Source: Candidatus Omnitrophota bacterium (GTDB taxonomy: Bacteria; Omnitrophota; 4484-213). Taken from it: a stretch of 6,113 nucleotides of DNA. The stretch lies in assembly GCA_030640885.1 (NCBI GenBank), contig DAOWIN010000016.1, forward strand, positions 1-6,113, given 5' to 3'. Positions within the stretch are counted from its first letter, which is position 1. Every line of letters starts with the position of its first letter. A program made the position numbers and the translations under genes. Of the stretch, positions 5,045 through 6,113 are shown piece after piece. The notes beneath the pieces are model-generated. The model made no database searches. It had not been told where the DNA came from and saw only the letters and a list, made by a program, of their open reading frames with translations.

Positions 5045-5601
5045 TTTAAAGAATCAGGCTTAAAAGAATATAATGATAGAATTGTATCACCGTATTTTTT
5101 TTCCTGTTTTAAAATTAAATTACCTGCTTTTGACGGCAGAATTTCTTTTTTATAGTGTTCAATTACCAATAAGCCATCGGAAAATAGTATATCAGCATGG
5201 CTAACCTTTTGCAAGGTTTTTATTCCCAATTTTTGACAATAAGGCGGATCGGCAAAGATAATATCAAACCTTTCTTTTCTTCTTGCAAAAAGAGCAATTG
5301 CCTTCTCAAAATCTAAGTATTTTATCTGGGCTAAATCCAAAAAACCTAACTTTCCCAAATTTTCTCTGATTGCATTTACACAGGCAAAATTATTGTCTAT
5401 AAAAATTACCTTTTTAGATTCCCTGCTTATTGCTTCTATGCCTAAACTTCCGCTACCGGCAAACAACTCTAAAACCTCTGCTTTTTTAATCTTATCAGCC
5501 AAAATAGCAAAAATTGCTTCTTTTATCTTTTGAGTCGTTGGATGAATTCCTTTGGGAATATCTATTTTTCTTCCTTTAGCAATACCGGCAAGTATGTGCA
5601 T
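5038..5601 (-). CDS. rsmD: 16S rRNA (guanine-966-N2)-methyltransferase
   Basis: RsmD methylates N2 of G966 in 16S rRNA during 30S assembly, using S-adenosylmethionine. The 187-residue protein shows the family layout: N-terminal MHILAGIAKGRKI, then PTTQKIKEAIFAIL (21-34), the SAM-binding motif LELFAGSGSLGIEA (44-57), an acidic motif II region IFIDNN (66-71) and the catalytic DPPY (118-121). The usual RPT element reads HPT here, a mild deviation. The C-terminus ends in SLNL with a TAG stop that falls inside the first bases of the repeat block. The ATG at 5601 fits the family N-terminus, but no Shine-Dalgarno sequence is present; instead a repeat reading CTTGTAGTTT on the coding strand directly precedes it. 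It is followed by coaD. Confidence 0.94.
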   Translation of the reverse strand: MHILAGIAKGRKIDIPKGIHPTTQKIKEAIFAILADKIKKAEVLELFAGSGSLGIEAISRESKKVIFIDNNFACVNAIRENLGKLGFLDLAQIKYLDFEKAIALFARRKERFDIIFADPPYCQKLGIKTLQKVSHADILFSDGLLVIEHYKKEILPSKAGNLILKQEKKYGDTILSLYSFKPDSLNL

Positions 5602-5604
5602 AAA

Positions 5605-5703
5605 CTACAAGCTGCAAGTCACAAGTTACAAGTTACAAGCAAGAAACCACAAATCTAATATTTTTCTTTTTCTTGCCTGTAGCCTGTTGCTTGCAGCTTG
5701 TAG
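5605..5703. repeat. Palindromic heptamer element between yjbQ and rsmD
   Basis: The left arm (5605-5646) has five heptamers (CTACAAG, CTGCAAG, TCACAAG, TTACAAG, TTACAAG) and then CAAGAAA. The right arm, read as its complement, has CTACAAG, CTGCAAG, CAACAGG, CTACAGG and CAAGAAA. The outer 14 bp are a perfect inverted repeat (5605-5618 with 5690-5703). The core contains AATATTAGA on the minus strand, as in the element at 4386-4462. It occupies practically the entire gap between the two genes. Confidence 0.87.
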
Positions 5704-5704
5704 C

Positions 5705-6113
5705 CTATTTCTCCCCCATAAACTGCAACACTATCTTACGCTGTCGCGGGCGATTATCAAAATCAATAAAAACAATCTGCTGCCAAGTTCCCAATGTTAA
5801 TTTTCCATCAATAAAAGGAATTGTTAAATTTGCTTTTAGCAAAGAAGCGCGGATATGGGCATAGCCATTTCCATCGCCCCAACGTATATTATGTTCGTAA
5901 TTGTCTTTTACTGAGGCAATTTTTTCAAAAGCTGTCTGCAAATCCTTTACAAGTCCCGGTTCGTATTCAACGGTGGTTATTCCCGCAGTTGAACCAACAG
6001 CAAAAATTGTCAGTGTTCCTATAGATAGATTTGTTTCACCCAATCTTTTCTCTGTTAAAGAAGTAATGTCAATAATATCAGTATGCCCTCTGGTTTTGAT
6101 TTTAATCTCTTTA
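5705..6113 (-). CDS. yjbQ: YjbQ/UPF0047 family protein, 5' end cut by the window edge
   Basis: The frame is open from the window end (first full codon at 6112) to a TAG at 5705-5707, giving 135 visible residues; the family is about 130-140 long, so only a few N-terminal residues are missing. The reading starts KEIKIKTRGHTDIIDIT, a normal family N-terminus, so the in-frame TTG at 6043 is not the start. Family features are GSTAGITTVEYEPG (40-53), the YEHN segment, GDGNGYAHIRASLLK with its conserved His, and GTWQQIVFIDFDNRPRQRKIVLQFMGE. Members have been reported to have weak thiamine-phosphate synthase activity; the physiological role is unsettled. The STAG(I)TT version here, in place of the HTSAS form of the E. 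coli type, suggests the archaeal-like subfamily (from memory). It lies upstream of rsmD, separated by a palindromic repeat. Confidence 0.88.
   Translation of the reverse strand, partial: KEIKIKTRGHTDIIDITSLTEKRLGETNLSIGTLTIFAVGSTAGITTVEYEPGLVKDLQTAFEKIASVKDNYEHNIRWGDGNGYAHIRASLLKANLTIPFIDGKLTLGTWQQIVFIDFDNRPRQRKIVLQFMGEK

Noticed and set aside
4930..5703. CRISPR array
   Set aside because: The 49-bp copies are directly adjacent without unique spacers and dissolve into heptamers; no cas genes are present.

Overview
The window carries ten genes, all read from the minus strand, so the biological order runs from high to low coordinates. In that order they are: a YjbQ/UPF0047 protein cut by the window edge, rsmD (16S rRNA methyltransferase), coaD (phosphopantetheine adenylyltransferase), pta (phosphate acetyltransferase), ackA (acetate kinase), then four type IV prepilin/pseudopilin genes. 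The moderately AT-rich DNA, the run of short FTLVE-type pseudopilins, the Pta-AckA fermentation pair and above all the short degenerate tandem repeats that spill into gene ends resemble uncultured bacteria of the Omnitrophota type. That placement is inference from style and is not proven by any marker in the window.

Housekeeping block (about 2250-6113). rsmD and coaD are commonly adjacent in bacteria. Here pta and ackA follow them, with one base between the pta stop codon and the ackA start codon. Pta and AckA together convert acetyl-CoA to acetate with ATP formation. The junctions yjbQ/rsmD, rsmD/coaD and coaD/pta consist almost entirely of one heptamer-based repeat family (CTACAAG-like units ending in CAAGAAA). 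Two junctions form a palindrome with a shared core, and the third is a 49-bp direct tandem. The repeats abut the start codons of rsmD, coaD and pta, where no Shine-Dalgarno sequence is visible, and they encode the last residues of CoaD and set the stop codon of RsmD. A second, unrelated heptamer (GCGTGAG) encodes the C-terminal tail of Pta.

Pilin block (8-2254). A promoter with a perfect TTGACA -35 box overlaps the ackA stop codon and drives a prepilin (1653-2072) that has a normal 10-residue leader and a strong RBS. A bidirectional intrinsic terminator follows. Then come three more prepilin genes (1062-1487, 556-1065, 8-463). Their leader peptides are 21-40 residues long and built from tandem 9-bp repeats (GTTTATGGA-like on the plus strand). 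In one gene five perfect copies of a 7-bp repeat are added between the start codon and the pilin domain, which could cause frameshift phase variation.

Overall the genes are ordinary. The unusual layer is several unrelated 7- and 9-bp repeat families confined to gene borders and tolerated wherever the encoded peptide is cleaved off or lies at a terminus.
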